Assembly (NCBI GenBank): GCA_028275645.1
Contig: JAPWUH010000001.1
Coordinates: 1 to 30,536 of the forward strand
Reading direction: 5' to 3'
Origin: Caldivirga sp.
GTDB taxonomy: Archaea; Thermoproteota; Thermoprotei; Thermoproteales; Thermocladiaceae
DNA length: 30,536 bases
In this document: one piece after another, positions 6,379 through 14,731 of the stretch
Position numbering within the stretch: the stretch's first letter is position 1
Layout: the number at the start of each line of letters is the position of its first letter
The notes under the pieces: model-generated
The model's database searches: none
What the model was told of the DNA's origin: nothing
The model's input: the letters and a program-made list of their open reading frames with translations, nothing else
Position numbers and translations under genes: made by a program

Positions 6379-8562
6379 TTAAATAAGGCTGATGGCTAGT
6401 AGTATCAGGTAGCTTAGGTGGGTTAGTGGATTCATGGTGCTCATTAGGGCTACTGCAGGGGCAAATACTATGGATACGGTATTCACAACCTTTATCAATG
6501 GGTTTAATGATGGACCGGCAGTGTCCTTAAATGGGTCACCAACGACGTCACCAATCACGGCATTCTTATGGGCGATGCTACCCTTACCCCCAAGCCCAGG
6601 GTCAAGTTCAGCCTCGATGAACTTCTTGGCATTATCCCAAGCGCCACCTGCATTAGCCATCAGGAGGGCCCTGGGGAGGCCAACTATAATGGTGCCTAGT
6701 ATTAAGCCCGCAAGGGCTACCCAACCCAGGGTTAAGCCAACAATGACTGGTATTGCAACGGCCAACAGTGCAGGTATCATGAACTCCCTCAGTGCGTGGC
6801 GTGTGACTATGTCAATAGCCCTGTTGTAGTCCGGCTTCTCCAAACCCTCAAGTATTTTCCTGGTCCTGAACTGGCTCCTAATCTCCTCCACCAGCTCCGA
6901 TGCGGCCCTACCCACGGCTATGAGGAGCCTTGACGAGAAGACGTAAACCAGTATCGCGCCTATTAGTATGCCAACCAGCAGCATTGGGTTAACTATGCTG
7001 AGGTAACTCAACGCACTGCCCAATACGGCGTTGGGATTGCCGTGGCTCAACACCTCGTAGATGAAGCCTATGAAGAGTACTAAAGCCGCCAACCCAGCAC
7101 TGGCTATGGCGTAGCCCTTGGCGGTTGCCTTATACGTGTTGCCTATGGCATCAAGGGCGTCGGTAACCCTCCTCACCTCATCACCCAAGCCAGCCATCTC
7201 CACTAGGCCATTTGCATTATCACTAACCGGCCCATACGAGTCTAGGGATATGACGACACCGGCTAGGCTAAGTAGGCCCACTGACGCTAATGCGGTCCCC
7301 ATGACCCCACCCTCAATGGGCATTGAGGTAGGTATGTATGAGTAGCCTAGGTAAAATGATGCCCCGAGGGCTAAGGCAACTATGGCTATTATTGGCGCGG
7401 CGCTTAGTAGGCCATACGAATACCCGGTTACTATCACGTTTGATGCCGAGAAGACGGCTTGCCTTGCAATGTCCCTAACCGGGTTGTAGGTGTAATGGGT
7501 GAAGTACTGAGTCACGTAAAGCACAGCCACGGCGGTTATGAATCCCATAACCACGCTTAGCGATGACGCAATGGCCTCAAGCGGATCCCTCAGTGAGACT
7601 AGTGAATAGCCTACGGTGAGCACTGAGCCAATTAACACGGTCGCCGTTAGGGCATTGCTAAGTTTCCTCATTGAGGCTGAGGCCAAGTCACCGCCCTTAA
7701 CATCACCCCTAACCAATTGAATTCCGAGTAAAGTGGCTAGGAGCACTAGTGAGGTGACTGCGAGGGTTAGTGAGGCTAAGGTCTTAGGTGCGTTGAATAC
7801 GGATATGAGTATTAATGTTCCGGTTAACACCACTATGAAGCTCTCATACACGTCACTGGCCATACCTGCCACATCACCTACATTATCACCTACGTTATCT
7901 GCTATCACCCCAGGGTTCCTTGGGTCATCCTCAGGTATGTTGGACTCAACCTTACCAACCATGTCCGCACCCCAGTCGGCGGCCTTGGTGTAAATGCCCC
8001 CAGCCACCCTTATGAAGAGTGACATTAAGCTGGCGCCGAGCGCCACAGGCGCCAGTGCAGTAGCCCAATCCCTAGTTAACGCCGAGTATGCTACGTAAAG
8101 CGAGGATATGGTTAACACGGCCACACTGGCCAACATGACACCCATGACGCTCCCAGCTCTGAAGGAAACCTTTAGAGCCTCACCAATACCCCTCCTAGCC
8201 GCCATGGCCGTCCTGGAGGAGCTCCTCGTGGTTACGTACATGCCCACGTAACCCGCTAACCCACTACCCAGTGCACCAAGTGCGAAGGAGAGTACTGCGT
8301 AGGCTGCCAGTGATGCAGAGTGGAATATGGCGTAGTAAACGAAGCCTATAATCACCATGAGGGTGATGCCCGTTGGGAGAATGAGGCTATACTCCCTTTT
8401 AAGGAAGGTCTCGGCACCCTTAGCTATCAGGTCGCTTAGCTCACTCAGTTTTTCATCATCCACGCGCCTTGAAAGGATCCAGTGTACGTTGTATAGGGCG
8501 TAGGCTAACCCAATTAATGGTATTACTATGGGTAGGCTCAGGGAGACCTCAGGGGCAATCAT
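6379..8562 (-). CDS. hppA: Membrane-bound proton-translocating pyrophosphatase
   Basis: Couples pyrophosphate hydrolysis to ion pumping across the cytoplasmic membrane. The 727-residue protein has about 16 hydrophobic segments and the family's catalytic motifs: KAADWGADMVGKVE, the IPEDDPRNPG segment, ADNVGDNVGDVAGMASD (about 220-237) and, near the C-terminus, NAGGAWDNAKK and IGDVVGDPFKDTAGPS. In the cation-specificity motif the sequence reads GNTYKATAKGYAIASA with Lys478. In this family Lys at that position, rather than Ala, marks the K+-independent proton-pumping subclass, to which the Pyrobaculum enzyme belongs. The start ATG is about 28 nt after a TATA box (8587-8595). It stands alone and is divergent from the 8717 gene. 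Confidence 0.96.
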   Translation of the reverse strand: MIAPEVSLSLPIVIPLIGLAYALYNVHWILSRRVDDEKLSELSDLIAKGAETFLKREYSLILPTGITLMVIIGFVYYAIFHSASLAAYAVLSFALGALGSGLAGYVGMYVTTRSSSRTAMAARRGIGEALKVSFRAGSVMGVMLASVAVLTISSLYVAYSALTRDWATALAPVALGASLMSLFIRVAGGIYTKAADWGADMVGKVESNIPEDDPRNPGVIADNVGDNVGDVAGMASDVYESFIVVLTGTLILISVFNAPKTLASLTLAVTSLVLLATLLGIQLVRGDVKGGDLASASMRKLSNALTATVLIGSVLTVGYSLVSLRDPLEAIASSLSVVMGFITAVAVLYVTQYFTHYTYNPVRDIARQAVFSASNVIVTGYSYGLLSAAPIIAIVALALGASFYLGYSYIPTSMPIEGGVMGTALASVGLLSLAGVVISLDSYGPVSDNANGLVEMAGLGDEVRRVTDALDAIGNTYKATAKGYAIASAGLAALVLFIGFIYEVLSHGNPNAVLGSALSYLSIVNPMLLVGILIGAILVYVFSSRLLIAVGRAASELVEEIRSQFRTRKILEGLEKPDYNRAIDIVTRHALREFMIPALLAVAIPVIVGLTLGWVALAGLILGTIIVGLPRALLMANAGGAWDNAKKFIEAELDPGLGGKGSIAHKNAVIGDVVGDPFKDTAGPSLNPLIKVVNTVSIVFAPAVALMSTMNPLTHLSYLILLAISLI

Positions 8563-8586
8563 TAGTCCCGTAGATGAATGGGTTCC

Positions 8587-8595
8587 TATAAATTT
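8587..8595 (-). promoter_or_regulatory. TATA box of hppA
   Basis: Minus-strand AAATTTATA, centred about 28 nt before the hppA ATG, predicts a leaderless transcript. Confidence 0.5.
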
Positions 8596-8679
8596 TATTT
8601 ACAACAATATACCGAGTGCACTATATTCGTAATTATAAAAACGATTCGGTCTTTCCCATAGGCACCCATGGGCCACCCA

Positions 8680-8695
8680 CTTAAAACTTTTTAAG
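8680..8695. promoter_or_regulatory. Inverted repeat over the promoter of the 8717 gene
   Basis: CTTAAAA and TTTTAAG form a perfect 7-bp inverted repeat with a 2-nt centre. Its right half sits about 26 nt before the ATG at 8717, where the TATA box should be. A repressor bound here would block TBP access. A/T-only arms are also common by chance. Confidence 0.35.
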
Positions 8696-8716
8696 TAACC
8701 GGGGAATATTCGGCTA

Positions 8717-9088
8717 ATGCTACTTGAGGAAAGGCAGAGGAAGCCCAGTAAGGAGGCGGGCAGGGTAATCATAATGGACTGGTTCACGCCAGCTGCATTA
8801 ACCGATAGGGAGGTGGCTTTGGTTAAATTCACCGAGGTACCCCTTAAAACGTTCGTTAACGAATTTAATGATTACGTGGCCCAGGGCATGAAGATTTTCA
8901 ACATGGTTAACAGTAGGGAGGCGGTGGTGGCCCTTAGGGTGGCTGGGGTTAAGCTTCCGAGTGACAGGGTTGAGATGACCATGGATGATGTCAGGTATAT
9001 TACGCCAGGTTCATTAATATTCTACGTGTATGTTGATGATAGGGCCGGTGAACCATTGAAAATCTACAAAGTTGAACTAAAGGGTTAG
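8717..9088 (+). CDS. Conserved-looking hypothetical protein, 123 aa
   Basis: I do not recognise this protein. It is soluble and of mixed charge, with no cysteines, signal peptide or membrane segment. The N-terminus is basic (LLEERQRKPSKEAGR); the core has alternating hydrophobic strands, and the C-terminal third (LIFYVYVDDRAGEPLKIYKVELK) looks like a beta hairpin. A second ATG at 8774 (MDWFTPAAL) is a possible start, but the TATA-like inverted repeat at 8680-8695 fits the first ATG at leaderless spacing. Codon usage and the third-position pattern look like its neighbours. It is divergent from hppA and about 100 nt ahead of the aminotransferase, so shared regulation is possible but unproven. 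Confidence 0.7.
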   Translation: MLLEERQRKPSKEAGRVIIMDWFTPAALTDREVALVKFTEVPLKTFVNEFNDYVAQGMKIFNMVNSREAVVALRVAGVKLPSDRVEMTMDDVRYITPGSLIFYVYVDDRAGEPLKIYKVELKG

Positions 9089-9140
9089 AGGTAGCGAAGC
9101 CTTGAGCCAACGCTGACGCTAGTCTCTTAATTTAAGCTCT

Positions 9141-9154
9141 GTTTAACGTTAAAC
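9141..9154. promoter_or_regulatory. 14-bp perfect palindrome upstream of the aminotransferase-permease operon
   Basis: GTTTAACGTTAAAC is a perfect palindrome 33 nt before the ATG at 9188; a second A/T palindrome CTTAATTTAAG lies just upstream at 9126-9136. One may be the TATA region and the other an operator, for example for a dimeric Lrp-type regulator. This is inferred only from symmetry and position. Confidence 0.4.
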
Positions 9155-9187
9155 AATCCTTAACACCGCCACTCAGCAACCCCAGTA

Positions 9188-10342
9188 ATGTTAACGACGG
9201 ATACACTCATAGCAACCCCTGGACCCACTGAAATCCCCCATAGGGTCTTGTTAGCGCTGGCAAGGCGCCCAACCAACCCTGACCTTGACCCAGACTTCTT
9301 TAGGCGTTACGATGAGGCCAGGGAAATGTTGGCTAGGATGTTGGGTACTAATAAGAATAATGTTGTTATTTGGGTCGGCGAGGCCATGAGCGGCCTTGAG
9401 GCTGCCGTGGCTAACCTAGTGGTTAATGGGGGCAAGGTTGCGGTTCTAAGCAATGGCGTATTTGGGGATGCCTTCGCTGACCTAGTGACCGCATACGGTG
9501 GTATACCAATCATCCACAGGGTTGACTACGGCAAGGTACTAGACCCGGATAGGGTTAAGGTATTCCTGAGGAATGAGGCTAGGGAAGCTGAGTTAGTCAC
9601 CATGGTTCACTGCGAGACACCCAGTGGGACGTTGAACAATCTTAAAGACATAGCGGCCGTAGTTAAGTCCGAGGGTAAGTTGCTGATTGTGGACGCGGTT
9701 TCATCAATAGGCGGTACCGAGGTTAATGCATCCTGGGGTGTAGATGTAGTTATTGGTGGGAGCCAAAAGGTACTTAACCTACCATCAGGTTTAACGATAC
9801 TGGCTGTTAGTGATGAGGCTTGGAGACGCATGGAGAAGGTTAACTACAGGGGCTTCTACCTAAACATTAGGCTTTGGAGGGATGCTGTTGAGAGGATGGA
9901 GTTCCCCTACACCCACAGTGAGCCATTAATCAATGGGCTCCTCGAATCCCTTAGGATGATTGAGGAGGAGGGGTTAAGCAACGTCTACGCTAGGCATAGG
10001 GCGATATCACGTGGCGTGTTGAATGCAATTAAGGCTATGGGGCTTAGGCTAGTGCCTGAATTAGAGGAGTACTCAAGCCCAACGGTAACGGCATTCTACA
10101 CGCCAGGTGGCATCAGCGAGGCTAAGGTTAGGGAAGGTGCCCTTAAATATGGAGTCCTCATAGCCGGCTCCTGGGGGCCACTTAAGGGTAAGGTTCTTAG
10201 GATTGGTCACATGGGCTACACGGCGTCGCTAAACATAATGACTAATGCCATTGTTGCCCTAGCCAAGGCCCTAAACGACGCAGGGTATAGGGTTAAGGTT
10301 AGTGATGCGGTTGAAGCCTTCCTCGGCGGTGTCGGCCTATGA
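9188..10342 (+). CDS. Class V aminotransferase (serine/alanine-glyoxylate aminotransferase family)
   Basis: A fold-type I PLP enzyme of the AGT/SPT group that moves amino groups between alanine or serine and glyoxylate or pyruvate. It has 384 residues, full length for the family. Visible features are the N-terminal TPGPTEIPHRVLLAL signature, the cofactor-binding GEAMSGLEAA loop, D169 (VDAVSSIGG) contacting the pyridine nitrogen, and the Schiff-base lysine K194 in GGSQKVLN. The C-terminal small domain ends near IGHMGYTAS, another AGT hallmark. Its stop overlaps the start of the permease gene (ATGA), so the two are co-translated and the substrate may be supplied by that permease. The exact amino donor and acceptor cannot be read from sequence. 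Confidence 0.9.
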   Translation: MLTTDTLIATPGPTEIPHRVLLALARRPTNPDLDPDFFRRYDEAREMLARMLGTNKNNVVIWVGEAMSGLEAAVANLVVNGGKVAVLSNGVFGDAFADLVTAYGGIPIIHRVDYGKVLDPDRVKVFLRNEAREAELVTMVHCETPSGTLNNLKDIAAVVKSEGKLLIVDAVSSIGGTEVNASWGVDVVIGGSQKVLNLPSGLTILAVSDEAWRRMEKVNYRGFYLNIRLWRDAVERMEFPYTHSEPLINGLLESLRMIEEEGLSNVYARHRAISRGVLNAIKAMGLRLVPELEEYSSPTVTAFYTPGGISEAKVREGALKYGVLIAGSWGPLKGKVLRIGHMGYTASLNIMTNAIVALAKALNDAGYRVKVSDAVEAFLGGVGL

Positions 10343-11853
10343 GCCTCTTCACTAGGGAGAGCACTGGGCTTGTCAGGGAGGTTGGGCCTCTTAAGGCTCT
10401 CTTAACCAGCATGGGCTACAATGGCTTCCTGGTGGTCCCCTTCGTCTACCTAACAGGGCTTTACCTCTACGGCGGTGGTGGTGCAGCAGTCATCGCCCTG
10501 TTTGCCTCCTGGCTCATGTTCATACCGGGCGTGTTCATGTGGTATCTGATCACTAGGCAGTACCCAAGGACTGGTGGGGATTACGTGTACTTCTCCAGGT
10601 TAAACCCACCTGTGGGCTTCGCTGCATGGTTCAACTTCACCGTGGGTGAAATGCTCTATGACGCCGTCCTAATCTACTTTGCTGTGGGGCAGTTGGGCAT
10701 GGTTATGCAGGTCTTGGGTAACCCATGGGCTGGGTTAATCCTTAAACCTGAGTACGAATTCGCCATAGCCGTGGCCCTGGTGGCAGTGTTGATACTAGTC
10801 AACGTAGCGTCAGCCAGGGCTGGCCTAACAATGTTCATGGCTATATCGGCGGTGGCCCTATTAACCTTCATAGCCTCGGCAGTTTACGTAGCCACACTGC
10901 CCCACGGCTTAGTGAAGTCCGCCCTGGGTTCAGTGTACAGTGAGGCATTAACCTACGCAGGTAAGGTAGCCCCCATGGGTGGGTTATACGGTGTCCTTGG
11001 CATGTCAGCATTCACCACTGCTGTGTGGGCTTATGTAAACTTCCCAGCCACAATAGGTGGGGAGATTAGGAGGGATAGGGTGACGGCAATCCTCGGAGTC
11101 CTGGGTATGTTCATAATGGGTGGCCTATTCTTCGCCGCCTTCGTAGTTTCATTCATCCACGCATTTGGGCTTAGGTTCTACGTAGGTGCCGGTTACATGA
11201 ATGCCAACGGAATCGACAATGGTTACGTCCTCATAAACCCTGGGGCTGACTTGGCTTTACTACACACGCCAATAGCCATAGCCCTGGCCTACTCCTCGGT
11301 ACTCTGGTACATAGCCCCGGTCACTGGGGTGATAATCCAGGTGTCGAGGTACCTATTAGCATTCTCCATGGATAGGGCACTGCCCGAGTTCTTCTCCTAC
11401 GTTCACCCAAGGACGCATTCACCCATCGCCGCCCACCTATTCGACCTAGCGGTTACCGTAATCTTAATGTACATCCTTATCCTAACTCCCTTCAGTGCAG
11501 CCTTATCCTACGCCATAGACCTGGACGCGTTAATACTCCTCGTCTTCACGTTCATAGCGTCCGTGCTGCTTGCCCTAGTCATGTACATTAGGGGTGTTGT
11601 TAAGCTCAACGCCAATAGACCACTGTTGACGGTGTTGACGGCGATATACTTAGTGTTTCTGCTGATATTCGCCTACTACTGGCTCACCCAGCCGCAGTAC
11701 TACCTCTCCATAACGGGTAACCCTATTCAACTACTGGCTGAGTCAGCTGTAATATTCGTGGTGGGTTTGCTGGTTTTCGCACTGGCAAGCTACATTAGGG
11801 GTAGGCAGGGCATACCACTAAGCCTTGTCTATGAGGAAATACCGCCTGAGTAG
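10339..11853 (+). CDS. APC-family amino acid permease
   Basis: A 504-residue secondary transporter of the amino acid-polyamine-organocation superfamily with about 12 hydrophobic segments. The N-terminal helix 1 region (TSMGYNGFLVVPFVYLTGLYL) is followed by YPRTGGDYVYFSRLNP, the loop typical of this superfamily, and by a helix 5-8 core. The start ATG overlaps the aminotransferase stop (ATGA), and a weak GGTG lies upstream, so expression is probably by translational coupling. Being joined to an aminotransferase suggests uptake or export of an amino acid substrate or product of that enzyme. The charged C-terminal tail (YEEIPPE) is short. Specificity is not predictable. Confidence 0.9.
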   Translation: MSLFTRESTGLVREVGPLKALLTSMGYNGFLVVPFVYLTGLYLYGGGGAAVIALFASWLMFIPGVFMWYLITRQYPRTGGDYVYFSRLNPPVGFAAWFNFTVGEMLYDAVLIYFAVGQLGMVMQVLGNPWAGLILKPEYEFAIAVALVAVLILVNVASARAGLTMFMAISAVALLTFIASAVYVATLPHGLVKSALGSVYSEALTYAGKVAPMGGLYGVLGMSAFTTAVWAYVNFPATIGGEIRRDRVTAILGVLGMFIMGGLFFAAFVVSFIHAFGLRFYVGAGYMNANGIDNGYVLINPGADLALLHTPIAIALAYSSVLWYIAPVTGVIIQVSRYLLAFSMDRALPEFFSYVHPRTHSPIAAHLFDLAVTVILMYILILTPFSAALSYAIDLDALILLVFTFIASVLLALVMYIRGVVKLNANRPLLTVLTAIYLVFLLIFAYYWLTQPQYYLSITGNPIQLLAESAVIFVVGLLVFALASYIRGRQGIPLSLVYEEIPPE

Positions 11854-11961
11854 GTTAGCATTAAGCCAAGATTAGGTTATGGGCAGCATTCACGTAAAAC
11901 AGGCATTCCTCGACGTCATTACTCCATGCAAATCATGAATATAACTCAAGTATAGTTCCTT

Positions 11962-11970
11962 AGTTTAAAA
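11962..11970 (+). promoter_or_regulatory. TATA box of tmk
   Basis: AGTTTAAAA is centred about 26 nt before the TTG at 11993 and about 36 nt before the ATG at 12002, so it predicts either a leaderless TTG start or a short leader before the ATG. Confidence 0.45.
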
Positions 11971-12001
11971 ATCCCAGTCACCTTACGCTATTTTGAACCG
12001 T

Positions 12002-12619
12002 ATGTGCCTTTTCGTTGATGTTGAGGGGATTGATGGGGTTGGCAAATCAACCGTCATTAGGCATGTTGCCGACATGCTAAGGGGATTAGGCTACATGGTT
12101 CTCGTCACCAGTGAACCGAGTGACGGCGCAGTTGGAAGGTTCATAAGGAGTGCCGTGTTGACAGGGGAGATTGAGGTTGAGCCAAGTGCCCTGGCACTAC
12201 TCTTCGCTGCCGATAGAATCATGCACTTCAACACGGTCATTAAACCCAAGCTTCGGGATGGGTTCATAGTGATTACTGAGCGCTACATAGAGTCCTCCGT
12301 GGCGTACCAAGGCGCCCAGGGCGTACCCATTGACTGGATACTTAGGGTAAACTCCATGGTCCCTGAACCAGACCTCGTGATAATACTTAACGCACCCCTA
12401 GCCGTGGTTAGGGAGAGGTTATCCAGCAGGGGTGTGTTGGAGTACTTCGAGAGGAACCTCAGCCTCCTAATGAAGGTACAGGAGATTTACCTAAGGAGGG
12501 CTAAGGAGCGAGGCTACCCAATTATCGATGCCTCAAGGCCCATAGGCAGTGTTGCCGGTGATGTACTTACGCTTATTGAGGATAAGGCCAGCGGCAAGTG
12601 CAAGGGCAGCCGCCACTGA
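12002..12619 (+). CDS. tmk: Thymidylate kinase (dTMP kinase)
   Basis: Phosphorylates dTMP to dTDP with ATP. From the ATG at 12002 the protein has 205 residues and begins MCLFVDVEGIDGVGKST, with the P-loop at the position usual for the family; an upstream TTG at 11993 would add three residues and lies at leaderless distance from the TATA box. Other landmarks are TSEPSDGAVG, the ADRIMH segment, ERYIESSVAYQG (the DRY-like motif) and a LID region SSRGVLEYFER. The last 87 nt overlap, tail to tail, the 3' end of the surface-protein gene on the other strand. The overlapping part encodes the non-conserved C-terminus, which ends in a short basic tail. Confidence 0.93.
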   Translation: MCLFVDVEGIDGVGKSTVIRHVADMLRGLGYMVLVTSEPSDGAVGRFIRSAVLTGEIEVEPSALALLFAADRIMHFNTVIKPKLRDGFIVITERYIESSVAYQGAQGVPIDWILRVNSMVPEPDLVIILNAPLAVVRERLSSRGVLEYFERNLSLLMKVQEIYLRRAKERGYPIIDASRPIGSVAGDVLTLIEDKASGKCKGSRH

Positions 12620-14731
12620 TGCATAAAGCCCCAAACCACTGCTCACCCTGTTTGAATCACGCCCACTTATGCTGGAGTTAATGCTCGTTATGTTTGATAG
12701 GACCATGGATATGTACTTTGTGTTGAGTATTATCGGTAGGTTAACAATGCTGGTCTGCTCAACTATAATGTCAACCGTGGGCGTGAGTGATGCGTTAATT
12801 ATGAGGTTACTGAGGTACTGGTTATACAATCCCCTAGCCACCCCATAATACGCCTCGTACCTATACAACTCGCCCAGTACGCTAGCCCTCTGGTATTGTA
12901 GACTTTGGTTAATTGCCGTACTAAACAGTATGTACTGCCCAGTTACGTTAAAGTAAATCCTCATGAGTCTTACGGATGCGTTTTGAAGCTGATTACTGGT
13001 TAGCAGGAGGCCATTTACTATATTGGTTAGGTTACCGTAAAGTGACGTGGGTACTGATAAGGTCTCACTAAGCTTACCCAACGTTGAGTTGAGAGTTGTG
13101 GTGGTTGAATTAAGGACATTGCCCAAGTAGTTTAATGCGATGTAAAGTGAGTATACGCTTTGATTAGTCTTAACAAGCGTATTGCTTATGTTGGTTAAGG
13201 TCACCACTATTGCAGTTCCCCTAGTGTTTAATTGATACGCCACTTCACTTAACTGCCTACTAGCCGCCACCACCCCCATCTCAGCTTCACTGACGTAACC
13301 CTCAAGTTTAAGTACAGCCTCCCTCATCGCCTTCACATCGTCAATCAACTTACTTAACCTACCCAGTATATCAGCCTTAACCTTACCATCAATGTTGAGT
13401 GAGTTAACTTCATCATACAGGTTAGTTAAATTACCCTGAACATAACCCAGGTATTGGTAGAACCCGGCCAGAGTCTCATTGGCAGTGTTCAGTATCGGTA
13501 TCAGCTCCATTAACGTGACGTTGTACTGTTCAATCTCCCCATAGGCATACACAACATCTGAAATGACCTCATACTGGAGGTTAATGATCTCGTTATTGAG
13601 TTGAGTCAGGTTACTCATTATTTGCCTAAGTGATGCCGAAACCATCGGTATCGTTGAGTTAAGCCTACTTAGGACGCCGTACTCAGCCCTTAACGCATAG
13701 TTAACTTCGTAGACCTGAAGTAGGAGTAGGCTCTCAATAACTCTTGTTGAGTTTATGTAGTAGGCTGACTGCCTATACAGGGAAGCGGTCGCATTCAGCA
13801 GGTATGACAATTGGTACAAATCATTGAGGAGTATCGTTGCGTTACCGCTTATTGGCCTTATGTAAGGTATGTTGTTGAGCCTCAGCATCGTGGTGTTCAA
13901 CTGGTTTATCACAGTGCTGAGGTAGTTTAAGTAGTAGTATAGGTCTATTGATGACGATAGGGTTAATGTACCCAGGTTAATGGCGCTCCAGTTACCTGAA
14001 CCAGTGGTTATGAACGTTATGTTCAGCTCAATGGAGCCGTTCATGGGTATCTCACCGGACCAGTACACGTAATCCCCAGTGCCTATGCTAACTAGACCCG
14101 TTGGTGGGGGTGAGTAGTAGAAGTTGACGTTGTTTTGGAGGGGTAAGTATGCGTTATACGTTAGTGGTAGCCCCAATATGTTTGAGGCATTGACCAGCAG
14201 GGTGAGCCTAATGCCCGAGCTTCCGTTAATCACCTGGCTTAACCCGGCGGATCCATTAATTAGGTAGTTGAAGTTTATTATGTAGCTGTTGATTAGTGGG
14301 TTCTGGAACTCAACGTTAAGTGTAACAGTTTCAAATGGGTTAATGCTAATGTTCCAGTACACGTCATAACCCTTCATGAAGTATCCACTTGACGCATATA
14401 CTATTGTTGAGTATGGTGGCAGTTTAAAACCCACGGTTACCTTCACCGTTGATGCATTCTCATTAACCAGGTTAACACTGTAGATGACGTACGACTTAAC
14501 GCCACTGCTCGTGTAGTAGTTGATGAAGTTGATTGTGTAGGTTACTGATAGGGGGCTTAAGGCATTAGCCATATGAACGACCGCTAGTGCTGCCAGGGCC
14601 ATTAACATTAACCCCAATTTCAATGAGTCGAGTTGGCCATGGTGTACGGCAGGTAATGCCCTAACCAGTGGGTTAATTATTGACAATCTCCTCAAGCCTT
14701 GATATCTCCTGTTCAATCCTATTCGCATCAT
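12533..14731 (-). CDS. Large membrane-anchored surface protein beside an ABC ATPase
   Basis: I recognise no family. A hydrophobic segment near the N-terminus (about residues 39-57, LGLMLMALAALAVVHMANA) looks like a signal or anchor. It is followed by an about 640-residue extracellular part very rich in Asn, Ser, Thr, Tyr and Leu, with dozens of N-x-S/T sequons and long helical stretches. A C-terminal membrane span (about 706-724) and a basic KRK stop-transfer follow. The first half has a beta-sandwich-like pattern; the second half is helical. The ATG at 14731 lies 59 nt inside the ABC gene; a TTG at 14623 or ATGs at 14608 and 14602, just before the signal segment, are realistic alternatives. 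The 3' end overlaps tmk by 87 nt. Pairing with the ATPase suggests a role in export or in extracellular sensing. Confidence 0.8.
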   Translation of the reverse strand: MMRIGLNRRYQGLRRLSIINPLVRALPAVHHGQLDSLKLGLMLMALAALAVVHMANALSPLSVTYTINFINYYTSSGVKSYVIYSVNLVNENASTVKVTVGFKLPPYSTIVYASSGYFMKGYDVYWNISINPFETVTLNVEFQNPLINSYIINFNYLINGSAGLSQVINGSSGIRLTLLVNASNILGLPLTYNAYLPLQNNVNFYYSPPPTGLVSIGTGDYVYWSGEIPMNGSIELNITFITTGSGNWSAINLGTLTLSSSIDLYYYLNYLSTVINQLNTTMLRLNNIPYIRPISGNATILLNDLYQLSYLLNATASLYRQSAYYINSTRVIESLLLLQVYEVNYALRAEYGVLSRLNSTIPMVSASLRQIMSNLTQLNNEIINLQYEVISDVVYAYGEIEQYNVTLMELIPILNTANETLAGFYQYLGYVQGNLTNLYDEVNSLNIDGKVKADILGRLSKLIDDVKAMREAVLKLEGYVSEAEMGVVAASRQLSEVAYQLNTRGTAIVVTLTNISNTLVKTNQSVYSLYIALNYLGNVLNSTTTTLNSTLGKLSETLSVPTSLYGNLTNIVNGLLLTSNQLQNASVRLMRIYFNVTGQYILFSTAINQSLQYQRASVLGELYRYEAYYGVARGLYNQYLSNLIINASLTPTVDIIVEQTSIVNLPIILNTKYISMVLSNITSINSSISGRDSNRVSSGLGLYASVAAALALAAGLILNKRKYITGNTAYGP

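Noticed and set aside
8599..8832. 77-codon minus-strand frame over the start of the 8717 gene
   Set aside because: Overlaps the promoter and first third of the plus-strand gene, has low-complexity N-terminal Ser/Leu composition and no promoter at the right spacing; a shadow frame.
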